Shown here: positions 44,152-53,899 of the stretch, one piece after another
Layout of the letters: the number at the start of each line of letters is the position of its first letter
Position numbering within the stretch: the stretch's first letter is position 1
DNA from: Streptomyces sp. PKU-EA00015
Lineage (GTDB): Bacteria; Actinomycetota; Actinomycetes; Streptomycetales; Streptomycetaceae
Assembly: GCF_013387495.1 (NCBI RefSeq)
Contig: NZ_JABZEE010000003.1
Location: forward strand, 1 to 64,000
Reading direction: 5' to 3'
DNA: 64,000 nt
Notes under the pieces: generated by a model
Seen by the model: only the letters and a program-made list of their open reading frames with translations
Told to the model about the DNA's origin: nothing
Database searches by the model: none
Translations under genes and position numbers: made by a program

Positions 44152-44916
44152 ATGGACATTCGCGCTCTCGGCTACCTCCGCCTGGAGACCACCAAGTTGG
44201 AGGAGTGGCGCGCCTACACCCTCGACGTCTTCGGCATGGTGGAGGCCTCCGGCACCACCGAGGACACCCTCTACCTGCGCATGGACGACCGCTCCTACCG
44301 CATCGGACGAGTCCTCGGTGCAGGAGGGCGTCGAAGGCGCGCTCGCGGATCTGGGGGCCTGGACGTGCTGGTCAACGCGGCGGGCATCCTGCGGTCCGCG
44401 CACACCGAGCAGATGTCACTGGAGTTCTGGAACCGGATCGTCGCGGTGAACCTCACCGGCACCTTCCTGGTGACGCGCGAGGCGCTGCCCGCGCTGCTGG
44501 TCACCGGCCGGGGCGTGGTCGTCGACTTCAGCTCCACATCGGCGTCGTTCGCCCCCTACATGGCGGCGTACGCGGCGAGCAAGGGCGGTATCCAGTCCTT
44601 CACCCACGCCATCGCGCTGGAGTACGCCAAGCAGGGGCTGCGGGCGTTGTGCGTGGCGCCGGGCAGCATCTCCAGCGGCATGACCGACGGCTCCGGCGCC
44701 GGCGGCTCGAACCGCGGGCCCGGCCTGCCGGAGGACACCGACTGGGAGCTGCTCGGCAAGCTGCGGCCGGCGCTGACGGGGGAGGGCTTCGCCGATCCGG
44801 CGACGGGCTTCGCCGGTCCGGAGTCCGTCGCGGGCGTCGTGGCCATGCTGGCCTCGGACGAGGGCGCCTTCATCACCGGCACCGAACTCCGCATCGACGG
44901 CGGCACGCACATGTGA
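44152..44916 (+). pseudogene. In-frame fusion of an HsaC-like N-terminus to a headless SDR
   Basis: The 254-residue frame starts MDIRALGYLRLETTKLEEWR, then AYTLDVFGMVEASGTTEDTL and YLRMDDRSYRI, the first ~51 residues of an HsaC-type extradiol dioxygenase. After a short Gly/Arg-rich junction it continues as an SDR from LDVLVNAAGILRSAHTEQM to the C-terminal GTELRIDGGTHM. The SDR part keeps its Ser and YxxxK (YAASKGG) but lacks the NAD-binding TGxxxGIG region. The dioxygenase part has no metal ligands. A deletion has probably joined two genes; the product should be inactive. Confidence 0.8.
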
Positions 44917-44953
44917 CGGCGCGCCGGTCCTCACCCGAAGGACGTGCTGACAA

Positions 44954-44993
44954 GGAAGGGCCCATCGCGCCCCACGGCGGGATGGGCCCTTCC
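44954..44993. terminator. Hairpin terminator after the fused gene
   Basis: A perfect 13-bp inverted repeat (GGAAGGGCCCATC at 44954-44966, complement at 44981-44993) with a 14-nt loop lies 37 bp after the stop at 44916. Confidence 0.75.
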
Positions 44994-45148
44994 GCGTCTG
45001 GGCAGCAGGGTGCCGAGGCCCGACACGGGGGCTCGCCCGGTAGTTGGGTGGTGTGGCGGCATCCCACCGACTGGCCGCGTGGCCGGAAGAACCAGACGGC
45101 GGAGTGCTTCGGTTGGCCAGGAGCCGGCACGAACAGGATCATGGCGAG

Positions 45149-45682
45149 ATGACTGATCGCCTCTCGTCCACATCGCCAACCGTCATACGCCTCACGGAAT
45201 ATACGAAGACCGAGCAGATCGAAATCCTCGGCGACAGCGCCGATCCCTTCGGCGTCGCTGACGCCGGACTGACGTGGCTGCCCAAGGAAGATCATTTCGG
45301 TATCAGGCAGAAGGGCCGCCTCGTGGCACACGCGGGTCTGCTGCGGCTACCCATGTCGATCGGCGGGGTCGGTACACAAATGGTCGGTGTCGGCGGGGTG
45401 GCCGTCGCGCCTGATCTGCGGGGGCAGGGACTGGCGCGGTTGGTCGTATCGGCGGCTCTGGAGCACGCGCGGACGATGGGGCCGCAGCATGGGCTTCTCT
45501 TCTGCCGACCGCCCCTCGTCTCCCTCTACGAGCGACTCGGCTGGCGAACGCTTGAGCAGGACGTCCAGGTCGACCAACCCGAGGGACCCGTGATCATGCC
45601 GCTGCGGACCATGTGGACACCACTGCGGGACGGCGCGAATTGGCCCGCCGGAGCAGTACGCCTGCTCTCGTTCCCCATGTGA
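45149..45682 (+). CDS. GNAT-family N-acetyltransferase
   Basis: This 177-residue protein has the GNAT acetyl-CoA loop VGVGGVAVAPDLRGQGLARLVV (Q/RxxGxG/A type, residues ~80-101) and the C-terminal VSLYERLGWRTLEQDV. The substrate is unknown. ATG 45149 is preceded by GGCGAG. It stands alone between a terminator hairpin and a gene-poor stretch. Confidence 0.85.
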   Translation: MTDRLSSTSPTVIRLTEYTKTEQIEILGDSADPFGVADAGLTWLPKEDHFGIRQKGRLVAHAGLLRLPMSIGGVGTQMVGVGGVAVAPDLRGQGLARLVVSAALEHARTMGPQHGLLFCRPPLVSLYERLGWRTLEQDVQVDQPEGPVIMPLRTMWTPLRDGANWPAGAVRLLSFPM

Positions 45683-46049
45683 TCGATGGCTCCGGTGAGT
45701 GCCGTCCCCGGCCCGGCGGCCGGACGCGCCAACCGGGCCTGATCCATCGGTACCGGCGCCGTGCACGGCGCGACCCTCGCGCCGCAGCCAGTGCGCGGCC
45801 GGTTTGCCCGGAGAAGGCGTCCGGGGCGTCAGGGTTTCGGCGCCTGCGGTGGGGCGTTCCCTGGGCGCGGGTCGGCCCGTGCTCCTCTGCGCGTCACTGG
45901 TGAAGGTGCTGCGCGCCGAGCCGGTCGGCCGGAACGCGGCGGAGACCGTGCCTGGTGACGGCGGTGACGACCACGAGGAGACGCCGGAAGCTGCCGTCAC
46001 GCCGGAGACGGATGTCGCGACGGCCGGGTCCGCCGGGCCTTGAACGGGC
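45683..46049. other. Gap with a possible decayed ORF
   Basis: About 370 bp. A plus-strand frame ending at 46043 has good GC3 and an acidic end (GDGGDDHEETPEAAVTPETD), which could be the tail of a former gene, but no start, ribosome-binding site or family could be assigned. Confidence 0.3.
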
Positions 46050-46089
46050 GCCGCCCAAGGGGGATGTTCCGAACATCCCCACGGGCGGC
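46050..46089 (-). terminator. Two-part hairpin terminator after the 46916 gene
   Basis: An outer stem GCCGCCC/GGGCGGC (46050-46056 with 46083-46089) encloses an inner stem GGGGATGTT-CCG-AACATCCCC. It lies directly at the stop codon of the minus-strand gene. Confidence 0.75.
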
Positions 46090-46916
46090 TACCCGCCGAA
46101 GCGGGACGCGTCGGCAGGGAAGTAGCGCAGGTCCGGGTGGGCCGGGTCGAACCGGGGCAGGCCGGGGGGAAGGACAGGGTGCAGCGCCTCGAAGACCCTG
46201 CGCACGGCGTCGTCCGTGTACTGCGCTGCCGTCTGGGTGGCCTGGAGGACGGCCCCGCCCGCCCGGAGCGGGAACACCGCGTGGAAGGCGCCCGACGCGG
46301 CGAGAGCGTCGGGCCCGCCCAGGCGTTGTGACAGCTCCTCCGGGCACACCGTCGTCCACGAGTAGCCGCGGAGCAGCTTCCTGGCCTCCCGGACCGAGTC
46401 CCTCACCCGCCGGCCCAGCACCCAGTCGAGGTTGGTCTCCTCCGAGGCCGGCGCGTCGGCGCCCAGCCACGCGAAGGCCGGGTTCACACCGTCCAGCGCG
46501 GCCACCAGAAACTCCACCGCACGGGCGCAGAACCCGGCGTCGTCGAGCTCTCCGCAGTCCGCCCCGAACAGCAGCTGGGCCTCGGCGTTCGGGCGGCGGA
46601 CCCTGATGGTCGAGCTGCGTACATGGACGAGCGGCCTCCCCAGGTACTCGCGCATGAAGAGCACGTGCGCGGTCTCCGGCTCGCGCAGCAGTTCCTGGCG
46701 CATGGCATCCCACTTTGTGGCCAAGGGCTGGAACTCCCGGCTCGGGGCACGTTCGTCCGCCCGGGTGCTCGCCGAGAAGAAGGCGGTGCCCTGGCTCTCC
46801 TGCTCCAGGTGGCTGCGCAGGGGGCCGGCGAGGGCGGCGCCGAACCAGGAGGCGAGCCCGTTTCCGACTCCACCGCCGGTGCTGACATCGAACGTTGCAA
46901 TGGCCCGCAGGGTCAT
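46089..46916 (-). CDS. Unknown protein downstream of the RHS gene; possible immunity protein
   Basis: This 275-residue cytosolic protein (no signal or membrane segment) starts MTLRAIATFDVSTGGGVGNG. It contains RVRRPNAEAQLLFGADCGELDD, FAWLGADAPASEETNLDWVLGRRV and a C-terminal PRFDPAHPDLRYFPADASRFGG. The general look (a repeating FDV..G core, a domain asking for position and a tail of PRFDP) recalls type VI immunity-like DUF3396 proteins, but this is not certain. It lies 77 bp downstream of the RHS toxin-like gene on the same strand, the usual place of an immunity gene. ATG 46916 has AAAGGAG upstream. Confidence 0.6.
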   Translation of the reverse strand: MTLRAIATFDVSTGGGVGNGLASWFGAALAGPLRSHLEQESQGTAFFSASTRADERAPSREFQPLATKWDAMRQELLREPETAHVLFMREYLGRPLVHVRSSTIRVRRPNAEAQLLFGADCGELDDAGFCARAVEFLVAALDGVNPAFAWLGADAPASEETNLDWVLGRRVRDSVREARKLLRGYSWTTVCPEELSQRLGGPDALAASGAFHAVFPLRAGGAVLQATQTAAQYTDDAVRRVFEALHPVLPPGLPRFDPAHPDLRYFPADASRFGG

Positions 46917-46993
46917 GCCGCGCTCCTTTCTCGGACGATCTCCCGCACAGACTAACCACCGGCCGGGACACCCCGGCCGGTGGTCAGCCTGCG

Positions 46994-49900
46994 CTATGCC
47001 GCGAGCTCGTAGAGCGTCATTCCGCCGACGGTGACCGAGGTGCCCACGGCCACCCCGCCGCCACCCCCTGTTCCTCCGAACAGGACGAGCGGAGCTCCGA
47101 CGACGACCAGCGCTCTGCCCCACTCCGAGCTCCACCAGGGCTGACCGGGCACCGGCGGATTCGCCATGCCGGTGGCGGAGGGCTTGGGCTCGGGTGTCGA
47201 CTGCGCCGACGGGCGGGACGTCGACGAGGCGTCCGGGCTCGGGCCGGGCCCCGGCGAGGGCGACGGCGTTCTCTTGCGCTTGGGATCGACTCCGTAGTAG
47301 CGCATGCCTTCGTAGGCGGTGTCCTTGTCGCTCCACACGGTGCCCGTACGGTCCTTGCCGAAAGCGAACTTCGCCGTGGCGAGTGCGGGCCCTCTGGCGA
47401 CTCTGCGGGTGTCGCCCTTCGAGTCCAGGTGGTCCTCCAGCTTGTCGACGTAGCGCGTCAGCTGATCGGGGCCGTCCTCATAGGCGTACTTGTGCTTCTT
47501 CGCCGCCGCCTGGTCACCGGGCTTGGGCTTCTTGGAGGCCGTGGGCTTCACCTCCCAGATGTACACGGTGCCGTTGGACCAGAAGATGACATCGGCTCGT
47601 CCGTCGGCCCCGGATCCGTCGGCCTTGGCGCCGGGAATCTCGTTGGCCGCGTGACCTCCTCGGCCGACATCGACGGTGACGAAGCCCTCGACCCCGTACT
47701 TCTTCGCCCACGACGCCGCCGCGAAGCCGGTGGCGCAGACAGCCGCGTCGTGTGCCGTGGCCTGCCGGGAAAGGCAGTTGCCGAGGTTCGTCTTTCCCCC
47801 GTTGCGCTGGACGGGGGGCGCTCCGCCGCCGGCGTTCTGGTCGTTGCCGGTGTCACCACCGCCGCCACCACCGCCACCGCCGGTCGCCTGGTTGCCCAGC
47901 CATGAGCAGTAGCAGAGGAGAAGTCCCGTGGGGTCGCTCTTGCTGACCGGGCTGCTGTTGCCGTAAACGTATCCGTTCATCTGCAGCGGATCGGCCAGGT
48001 CGGTGATCGGATCCGCGGACAGGAAGCGGCCGGCGTTCTGGTCGTACTCGCGCGCACCGATGTGCGTCAGTCCGGTCGCCGCGTCGTCGATGCCGACGCC
48101 GAGGTAGCCGCGCTTGTTGGGCCAGGTCGTCGGCTTCGGGCCGCGGGCCTCGCCGTAGGGCTTGAACTCCCGGCGGGTGACCGGCTGGCTGCCGGACAGT
48201 TCGACCGAGGTGCCGGCCGTGCCGAGGTGGTCGGCGATCAGGACATGGAGCTTGTGGCCGGTGGTGGCGCCGTTGAGGGCGGTACGGACGACGGTCGGCG
48301 CCCCGGGGTGCGCGTAGGACCGGGAGGCGCGCGTGATCTTTCCGGTGGCGTCGGTGGTCAGTTCGGTCTCGTCGAGGTGGAGGGTCGCACCGGTCGGCGA
48401 GTGCTCCAGCAGGCGGTTGCCTGCCGCGTCGTAGATGTAGGACGTCTTGTTGCCGTCGTCGGTAATGGACTCCAGTTTGCTGTCGGGCGACCACTTCAGG
48501 GTCTGCGTCGTCGTCGGCAGGTCACGGACCTCGGTGTTGCCGGTGGCGTCGTAGGTGTAGGCACTGCCCTGGCCGGACGGTGTGGAGCCGACCCAGGCCA
48601 GTGTGTGCGGCTGCTGCACGACCGTCTCGACCGGACCGGTGCCCGTGACGGTCTTTCCGTAGCCGTAGACGTAGTCGACGTTCTTCGTCGCGTCCGCCGT
48701 GTTGTGCTCCGTCATCGTGGCGCGGTTGCCGAGCCAGTCGAAAGTGAACGACTGGCGGTACGCCGTGGCGCCGGTCGCCACGGTGCCCGCGGCGGGCGCC
48801 GCAGCGGCCAGACCGGCCGCGAGCGCCGGATCGGGCGCGTCTGCGTCGGACTCCGCGTCGGGGGCATCGGCGACCGGGCCGGAGGAGGGGGCCGCGTCGG
48901 TGCGGTGTCCCCATGTGGCGCCGCTCGCCGACTTGCAGCCGGTGCCGTTGCCCGCGGGCTCGATGCTGGACGTCCACGCGTTCACGAGCTCACCCAGCGC
49001 GTCGTAGGTGAAGCACTGGTTGTCCCAGACGGCGCCGGTCGCGCTGCTGAGCCTGCGGGCGTTGGAGGTGATGGTGCCGGAGGCGTCGTACGAGTAGTAG
49101 CTGTCGTTGATCGCGTGCGGGGAGGCGGTCTCCCGGTCGGTCACCGTGCGCTGGAGCCGCCCGGTGTGCGCGTCGACGAAGTTGGTCGTCCAGACCCTGT
49201 AGGGCTGCGCTCCGGAGACCGTGCGCAGGACCTCGCCGTAGGGGGAGTACGTGGCGTCCGAGGTGTACCAGGCGAGCCCGGAGGTGGACTCCGCGAGCCC
49301 GTCGTCGTTGTAGCGGGTGATGACCTTCTCGCTCGCGAGGCCCCCCTTGGCGGGCATGGTCACCGACAGCGGGCGACCGGTGAGGCTGTAGCTGTACGAG
49401 TAGGCGTAGGTGCCCGAGACGCCGGCGGTCATCGTGTTCGCGGGGATCACGGTCTCGCGGCCGGTCGGCCGGTACCCGGCGTCGTAGCCGGTGACCCGGG
49501 TGATGTAGTCGCCGCCGGCGTCGTGCCGGATCGCGGCGACCGGCTGACCCAGTCCGCCCGGCAGGGTGTCGAAGGTGAACTCCTTGGCGGGCGCGGCGGT
49601 CGCGGATCCCTCCCGGACCGCGGTCACGCGGTCGAGGTCGTCGTACTGCGTGAAGGTGGACTGTTCGCGTGCGTTGGTGACCTTGACCGGGCGGTCGGCG
49701 TCGTCGTACTCGGTCCGCGTGGTCCCGGTGTCCGGATCCGTCGCGGCGGTGACGCGGCCCCGGGCGTCGTAGGTGTACGACCACACGTTGCCGGCCGGGT
49801 CGGTGACCTTCTCGCGGTTGCCGCGCTTGTCGTAGCTGTACGACGTCACGCGCCGGCCGCTGTTGTCCGCGTTCGTGTAGTGTTGGACGGAGGTGACACG

Positions 49901-52900
49901 GCCCAGTGCGTCGGTGAAGGACTTGCTCGACGGGGTCGTGGAGCCGGGCGGGTCGACGAAGGTGCTCGTGTCGTAGTAGTAGGTGTGGGCGGCGTGCTTG
50001 AAGTGCTGCCCGTGGTAGGTGGACAGGCGCACCGGACGGCCGAGGCCGTCGTAGCGGGTCTTGGTCCAGTTGGGGATCAGCGTGTTCGACTTGGGCTCGA
50101 AGAGCTCGCCGGCCGGCTGGCCCTTGGCGAGGTAGCCACCGGTCTTCTCGTAGAGCAGACCGTGGTCGTTGTAGGTGGTGTCGACGATGATGCGGCCGGG
50201 TCCGTGCGCCTCCGACTGGCTCTGGACCTCGCGCATCAGACCGTCGTAGATCGTCACCTGGGTGGCGTAGGTGCCGTCGTCCTTCAAGGACTTCATCGTG
50301 ACCGCGGCGGGCCGGGACGCGTCAGGCGTGGCGAGCGCCGCCTGGTAGCCGAACTCCACGTCCGGTGTCGGCGCTGTCGCCCGCGCCGCCGACCAGCCCT
50401 TGACCAGCCGGCCGAGACCGTCGTACTCGGTGCGCGAGACGCGGCCGTTGGGGTCCGTGACGGTGAGCGCGAGTGCGCGGCCCGGGTCGAACGTGGTGGT
50501 GGTGGCGTGCCCCTTCGCGTTGATCACCTTGGTGGAGGTGACCGGCCCGCCGGTGTCACCGGGGGTGTACTGGGTCTCGGTGGTTCCGGCACCCGGCTTG
50601 GTCACGGTGCGCACGCGCCCCAGCGGGTCGTAGGACGTGCGGGTGACAACGGAGTGCGCCGTGCCGGCGCCGTTGATCTCCGCGACGCTGGTGGCGAGTC
50701 CCCGCGTGGGAGCGGTGCCGTACGCCAGGTCGTCGTAGGAGATGCGCCGTGAGCCCTTGAGCTCGGTGGCGGGATCCGCGGTGGCGAACGCCGCGCAGCT
50801 GGTGGCGGTGGAGCGCTGCTCCTTGGGCAGCCCGATCAGCCAGTCCGCGGAGTTGTGCACATAGCTCGTGCGCGTGCAGCTGTGCTGGGAAAGGCTCTCA
50901 CCGGTGCCGTTGGGCTTGACCACCATGGTTTCGACCTGCACCGGGAGACCGTAGGTGGCATCGACCTCGGTCAGCGTGCGCACCGCCTGCCAGCTGGTGC
51001 CGACCGTCTGTACGGCATCGATGCGCTTGATGCCTCCGCGGTGGGAGAGCAGCGGGGCGAGCGTGGTCCCGTCCTCGCCTTCGCGGGGGCGCGACGCGGT
51101 CTGCTCGGACCAGGGATAGTTAAGGGTGCGCTTGACGACCCGGCCGTCGGAGTTGGCGTAGGCGATGCTCTCGGCGGTCATGCCGGCGTACTGACGCGCG
51201 TCGTCCGCCACCAGGGTGAGGGTCCCGGTCGAGTCCTTCACCGCGCCGCCGACACCCTGGAAGTAGCGGGTGACGGCATACGACTGGGACTGCGGTTCAC
51301 CGATCCGTGAGGAGGACTTGCTGCCCCGGGTGACGGCCACCTGCCGGTAGCCGCGCCAGTCGCTGTGGGTGCGCAGGGCCGCGCGCGTGAACTCGTCGTC
51401 GCTCTTGGACCAGGCCGGGTCCTTGTAGGCGTACGTCGTGTGAACCGGCTTGCCGTGCGAGGTGACGTTGTCCCTCTCGGTGACCGAGGCGACGACGTAC
51501 TTGTTGAACCACGCCTTGGCGGGCGTCTTCTCCTCGCCGTCGGGGGACCAGCGCAGCGGGAAGCAGGTGGTGTTGTCCCTGCCCTTGTCCTCGGCCGGTT
51601 CCTTGGCGCATCCACCGGTGTACTCGACCTCGATCTCGCCGCCGTACTCGGTGGCGACGGTGCCGATACGGGGCCGGGTGAAGCCGGGCCGCTGGTCGCC
51701 GCTTCCGGTGGGGACGAGGTTGGGCAGCTGACGGTCCTTCAGGCGCGCGCGCAGCGGTGAGGAGGAGCCGACGGTGTAGTGGGCGAAGCTGACGCCGTCC
51801 TTGGACTGGACGGTGCCGGTGGTGGCCCCGGGCAAGTACCCGGTGCGGGTGATGGAGTTGAGCCACAGTCCCGGCGAGGTGTCGTACCAGTCCTCGGGGA
51901 ACGACTGGTGCAGCGTGTAGGTGTCGACCTTCTGCAGCGTGGTCGCGCCGGGGCGCTGGGCGTAGGTGGTGACCGCGGACAGGCGCAGCCGCGTCCAGAA
52001 CGACGGGAAGGCGGGGCAGAGCTTGGAGGTGGCCTTGCAGTTGAGGTTGCCTGGGCTGTCCCACCACGGCCGGTAGGCGCCCGGGTCGTCGGTCTTGTCG
52101 AAGTTGGCGCCGTCGCAGACGGTGGCCGACGCGAGGCAGCGCTGGGCGGCGACGAGGTCGATGCGGGCGGACGGCTTCGTCAGATCCGCAGCGCGCATGC
52201 CGTACTCGATGAAGTCCGGGTACGCCGCCCGGTCGTAGGCCTCGGGCGTCTTGAACTTCTTGCGCACCGCGTAGTGGTTCACGGACTGGTGCCAGTCGAC
52301 GACCATCACGTTGCCGTGCACGTCGACGACCTTGTCCAGGCCCCAGCGCCAAGCCTGCTGCTTGCCCGCGCCGCAGCGGGAGTCGGCGTACGCGGCGGCG
52401 TGGCAGGGCTCCCCGGGGTGGTTGCCGAAGACCGGCACCGTGGAGACGGAGTCGGTGTCGGCATGACCGCCGCCGACCTTGTTGAGGCCGAAGTGGTACA
52501 TGGTGCCGTCGGGTGTGGTGACGACCCAGTACTCGCCGTTGTTGTCACCGTTCTCGGCGCCCACCCGGTGTTCGACGCGGGTGCCGTCGTCGCGCATCGG
52601 CCGGTAGATCTCCGTGGCACCCTCGGGGTTGCTGCCGGTGACCCTCACCAGCTCGGTCGTGCTGCCGGCGAGCGACATCACGGCGTTGTACGACACCCAG
52701 CACAGGTCGGGCGTCTTGTCCTTGGACGCCGTGTTGTTGGGCGTTCCGGCGTCGAGCGTCTTGCGGTCGTCCTCACAGTTGCGATAGCGGCGCTCGATGT
52801 GCCCGGGGTCGTAGTCCCACCCCTCGCCGATCCACGACGCCTGGGGCGACGACACGGCGGTGCGGCCGTCCACACTCTGCGAGTTGTAGTTGAAGACGAC

Positions 52901-53899
52901 CTTGGGAGCCGGTCCGGCCGGGGCCGGCGGAACCGCGAGCGGATACGACCAGGTGAACGCGCCGGACGAACCGCCTGCCTCCCACTTGCCGTTCGACGCA
53001 AGAGGTGTGGCCTTGAACGAGCCACCGGCACCGGCTCCGGAGTCGATGGCTCCGATCACCGCGCTGTCCCCTCCGGCGGTGACGGCCGCCGGGGTGCGGT
53101 AGGCCGCCTGCATCACCGACGGTCCGGTCTGCCCGGCCGCCGGAGCCGGGGCGGAGGCCGGGGTGACGGTTCCGTCGGCAGCCGTGTCGACGGTCGCGGT
53201 GATGGACTCGCTCGCCGTGTCGTTCGCCGTCTCCAGCTCGACGTACTGCTGGCACGCCTCGTCGTCCGGTGTGGTCCGGTAGCACTCGGGGAACTGGACG
53301 AACCGCAGGCGGGACGCCCAGTCGGCGCCGTAGAGGTTCTTGAACTCGGAGTAGTCCAGCTTCACCGAGACGGGGACGGAGCCGCTCTCCGGAGCCTGCA
53401 CGGTGACCACGGCACCGTCCACGCCCTGCGCCACGGACGCCGTGCGGTCGGTGATGGACACCTGCCATGTCCCGGTCGGCGCCGGCTGGTCCGGGGCCTG
53501 ACCGAGACTGACCGGCAGGTCGTCCACCGGTGTGAGGGCCACCGGCTCGGCGTCGGCGGCGGTCCCGAAGGACGCGGGGCTCACGGGCGAACCGAAGGTG
53601 ACCGTGCCGGAGTCGGCGGGAGGCGCGGCGGTGGTGCCGGCGGGAGCCTGCGCCCGGTCCTCGGGCACGTCGACCTTCAGCGAGTCGAGACTCTTGTCGA
53701 AGATCTCACCGCTGACCGGCAGATCCTTCTCCAAAGGCTCCAGCGCCAGGGTCTCGCGGCCCTTCTCCGCCGTCGCGGGGTCGGGCGGGAGCGCCAGTGA
53801 CTGGGTGGGCAGCAGGCCCACCAGCAGGGCCGCCCCCACAAAGGGCACGACCAGCAGCCGCGTTCTCAGGACGCGGGCACGGGAAAGTCGACCGAACAA
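46994..53899 (-). CDS. RHS/YD-repeat polymorphic-toxin-like secreted protein with nuclease-type C-terminus
   Basis: About 2301 residues. The N-terminus has a membrane/signal segment (LLVVPFVGAALLVGLLPTQSLALP), then a large SpvB/TcB-like region, many YD repeats (YDxxGRxxxxTxPxG types such as YDARGRVTAATDPDTGTT) and an RHS core (YLGVGIDDAATGLTHIGARE, then YDQNAGRFLSADPITD) ending near residue 1985. The ~310-residue tail has a Gly-run, ADVIFWSNGTVYIWEVKP (D..ExK, ~2100-2115) and DQLTRYVD (QxxxY), a RecB-like PD-(D/E)XK nuclease signature. A Pro/Ser-rich linker and a final hydrophobic segment follow. TTG 53899 follows GGGGGGA; GTG 53920 is an alternative. It is divergent from the DNRLRE gene. Confidence 0.85.
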   Translation of the reverse strand: MFGRLSRARVLRTRLLVVPFVGAALLVGLLPTQSLALPPDPATAEKGRETLALEPLEKDLPVSGEIFDKSLDSLKVDVPEDRAQAPAGTTAAPPADSGTVTFGSPVSPASFGTAADAEPVALTPVDDLPVSLGQAPDQPAPTGTWQVSITDRTASVAQGVDGAVVTVQAPESGSVPVSVKLDYSEFKNLYGADWASRLRFVQFPECYRTTPDDEACQQYVELETANDTASESITATVDTAADGTVTPASAPAPAAGQTGPSVMQAAYRTPAAVTAGGDSAVIGAIDSGAGAGGSFKATPLASNGKWEAGGSSGAFTWSYPLAVPPAPAGPAPKVVFNYNSQSVDGRTAVSSPQASWIGEGWDYDPGHIERRYRNCEDDRKTLDAGTPNNTASKDKTPDLCWVSYNAVMSLAGSTTELVRVTGSNPEGATEIYRPMRDDGTRVEHRVGAENGDNNGEYWVVTTPDGTMYHFGLNKVGGGHADTDSVSTVPVFGNHPGEPCHAAAYADSRCGAGKQQAWRWGLDKVVDVHGNVMVVDWHQSVNHYAVRKKFKTPEAYDRAAYPDFIEYGMRAADLTKPSARIDLVAAQRCLASATVCDGANFDKTDDPGAYRPWWDSPGNLNCKATSKLCPAFPSFWTRLRLSAVTTYAQRPGATTLQKVDTYTLHQSFPEDWYDTSPGLWLNSITRTGYLPGATTGTVQSKDGVSFAHYTVGSSSPLRARLKDRQLPNLVPTGSGDQRPGFTRPRIGTVATEYGGEIEVEYTGGCAKEPAEDKGRDNTTCFPLRWSPDGEEKTPAKAWFNKYVVASVTERDNVTSHGKPVHTTYAYKDPAWSKSDDEFTRAALRTHSDWRGYRQVAVTRGSKSSSRIGEPQSQSYAVTRYFQGVGGAVKDSTGTLTLVADDARQYAGMTAESIAYANSDGRVVKRTLNYPWSEQTASRPREGEDGTTLAPLLSHRGGIKRIDAVQTVGTSWQAVRTLTEVDATYGLPVQVETMVVKPNGTGESLSQHSCTRTSYVHNSADWLIGLPKEQRSTATSCAAFATADPATELKGSRRISYDDLAYGTAPTRGLATSVAEINGAGTAHSVVTRTSYDPLGRVRTVTKPGAGTTETQYTPGDTGGPVTSTKVINAKGHATTTTFDPGRALALTVTDPNGRVSRTEYDGLGRLVKGWSAARATAPTPDVEFGYQAALATPDASRPAAVTMKSLKDDGTYATQVTIYDGLMREVQSQSEAHGPGRIIVDTTYNDHGLLYEKTGGYLAKGQPAGELFEPKSNTLIPNWTKTRYDGLGRPVRLSTYHGQHFKHAAHTYYYDTSTFVDPPGSTTPSSKSFTDALGRVTSVQHYTNADNSGRRVTSYSYDKRGNREKVTDPAGNVWSYTYDARGRVTAATDPDTGTTRTEYDDADRPVKVTNAREQSTFTQYDDLDRVTAVREGSATAAPAKEFTFDTLPGGLGQPVAAIRHDAGGDYITRVTGYDAGYRPTGRETVIPANTMTAGVSGTYAYSYSYSLTGRPLSVTMPAKGGLASEKVITRYNDDGLAESTSGLAWYTSDATYSPYGEVLRTVSGAQPYRVWTTNFVDAHTGRLQRTVTDRETASPHAINDSYYSYDASGTITSNARRLSSATGAVWDNQCFTYDALGELVNAWTSSIEPAGNGTGCKSASGATWGHRTDAAPSSGPVADAPDAESDADAPDPALAAGLAAAAPAAGTVATGATAYRQSFTFDWLGNRATMTEHNTADATKNVDYVYGYGKTVTGTGPVETVVQQPHTLAWVGSTPSGQGSAYTYDATGNTEVRDLPTTTQTLKWSPDSKLESITDDGNKTSYIYDAAGNRLLEHSPTGATLHLDETELTTDATGKITRASRSYAHPGAPTVVRTALNGATTGHKLHVLIADHLGTAGTSVELSGSQPVTRREFKPYGEARGPKPTTWPNKRGYLGVGIDDAATGLTHIGAREYDQNAGRFLSADPITDLADPLQMNGYVYGNSSPVSKSDPTGLLLCYCSWLGNQATGGGGGGGGGDTGNDQNAGGGAPPVQRNGGKTNLGNCLSRQATAHDAAVCATGFAAASWAKKYGVEGFVTVDVGRGGHAANEIPGAKADGSGADGRADVIFWSNGTVYIWEVKPTASKKPKPGDQAAAKKHKYAYEDGPDQLTRYVDKLEDHLDSKGDTRRVARGPALATAKFAFGKDRTGTVWSDKDTAYEGMRYYGVDPKRKRTPSPSPGPGPSPDASSTSRPSAQSTPEPKPSATGMANPPVPGQPWWSSEWGRALVVVGAPLVLFGGTGGGGGVAVGTSVTVGGMTLYELAA

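Noticed and set aside
46089..46916. Firm assignment as a DUF3396 immunity protein
   Set aside because: Only loose resemblance; position supports an immunity role but the family match is not strong enough to state.
48062..50752. 896-codon plus-strand open frame inside the RHS gene
   Set aside because: It is antisense to YD repeats, and its Val/Gly/Arg composition is a product of the repeats.
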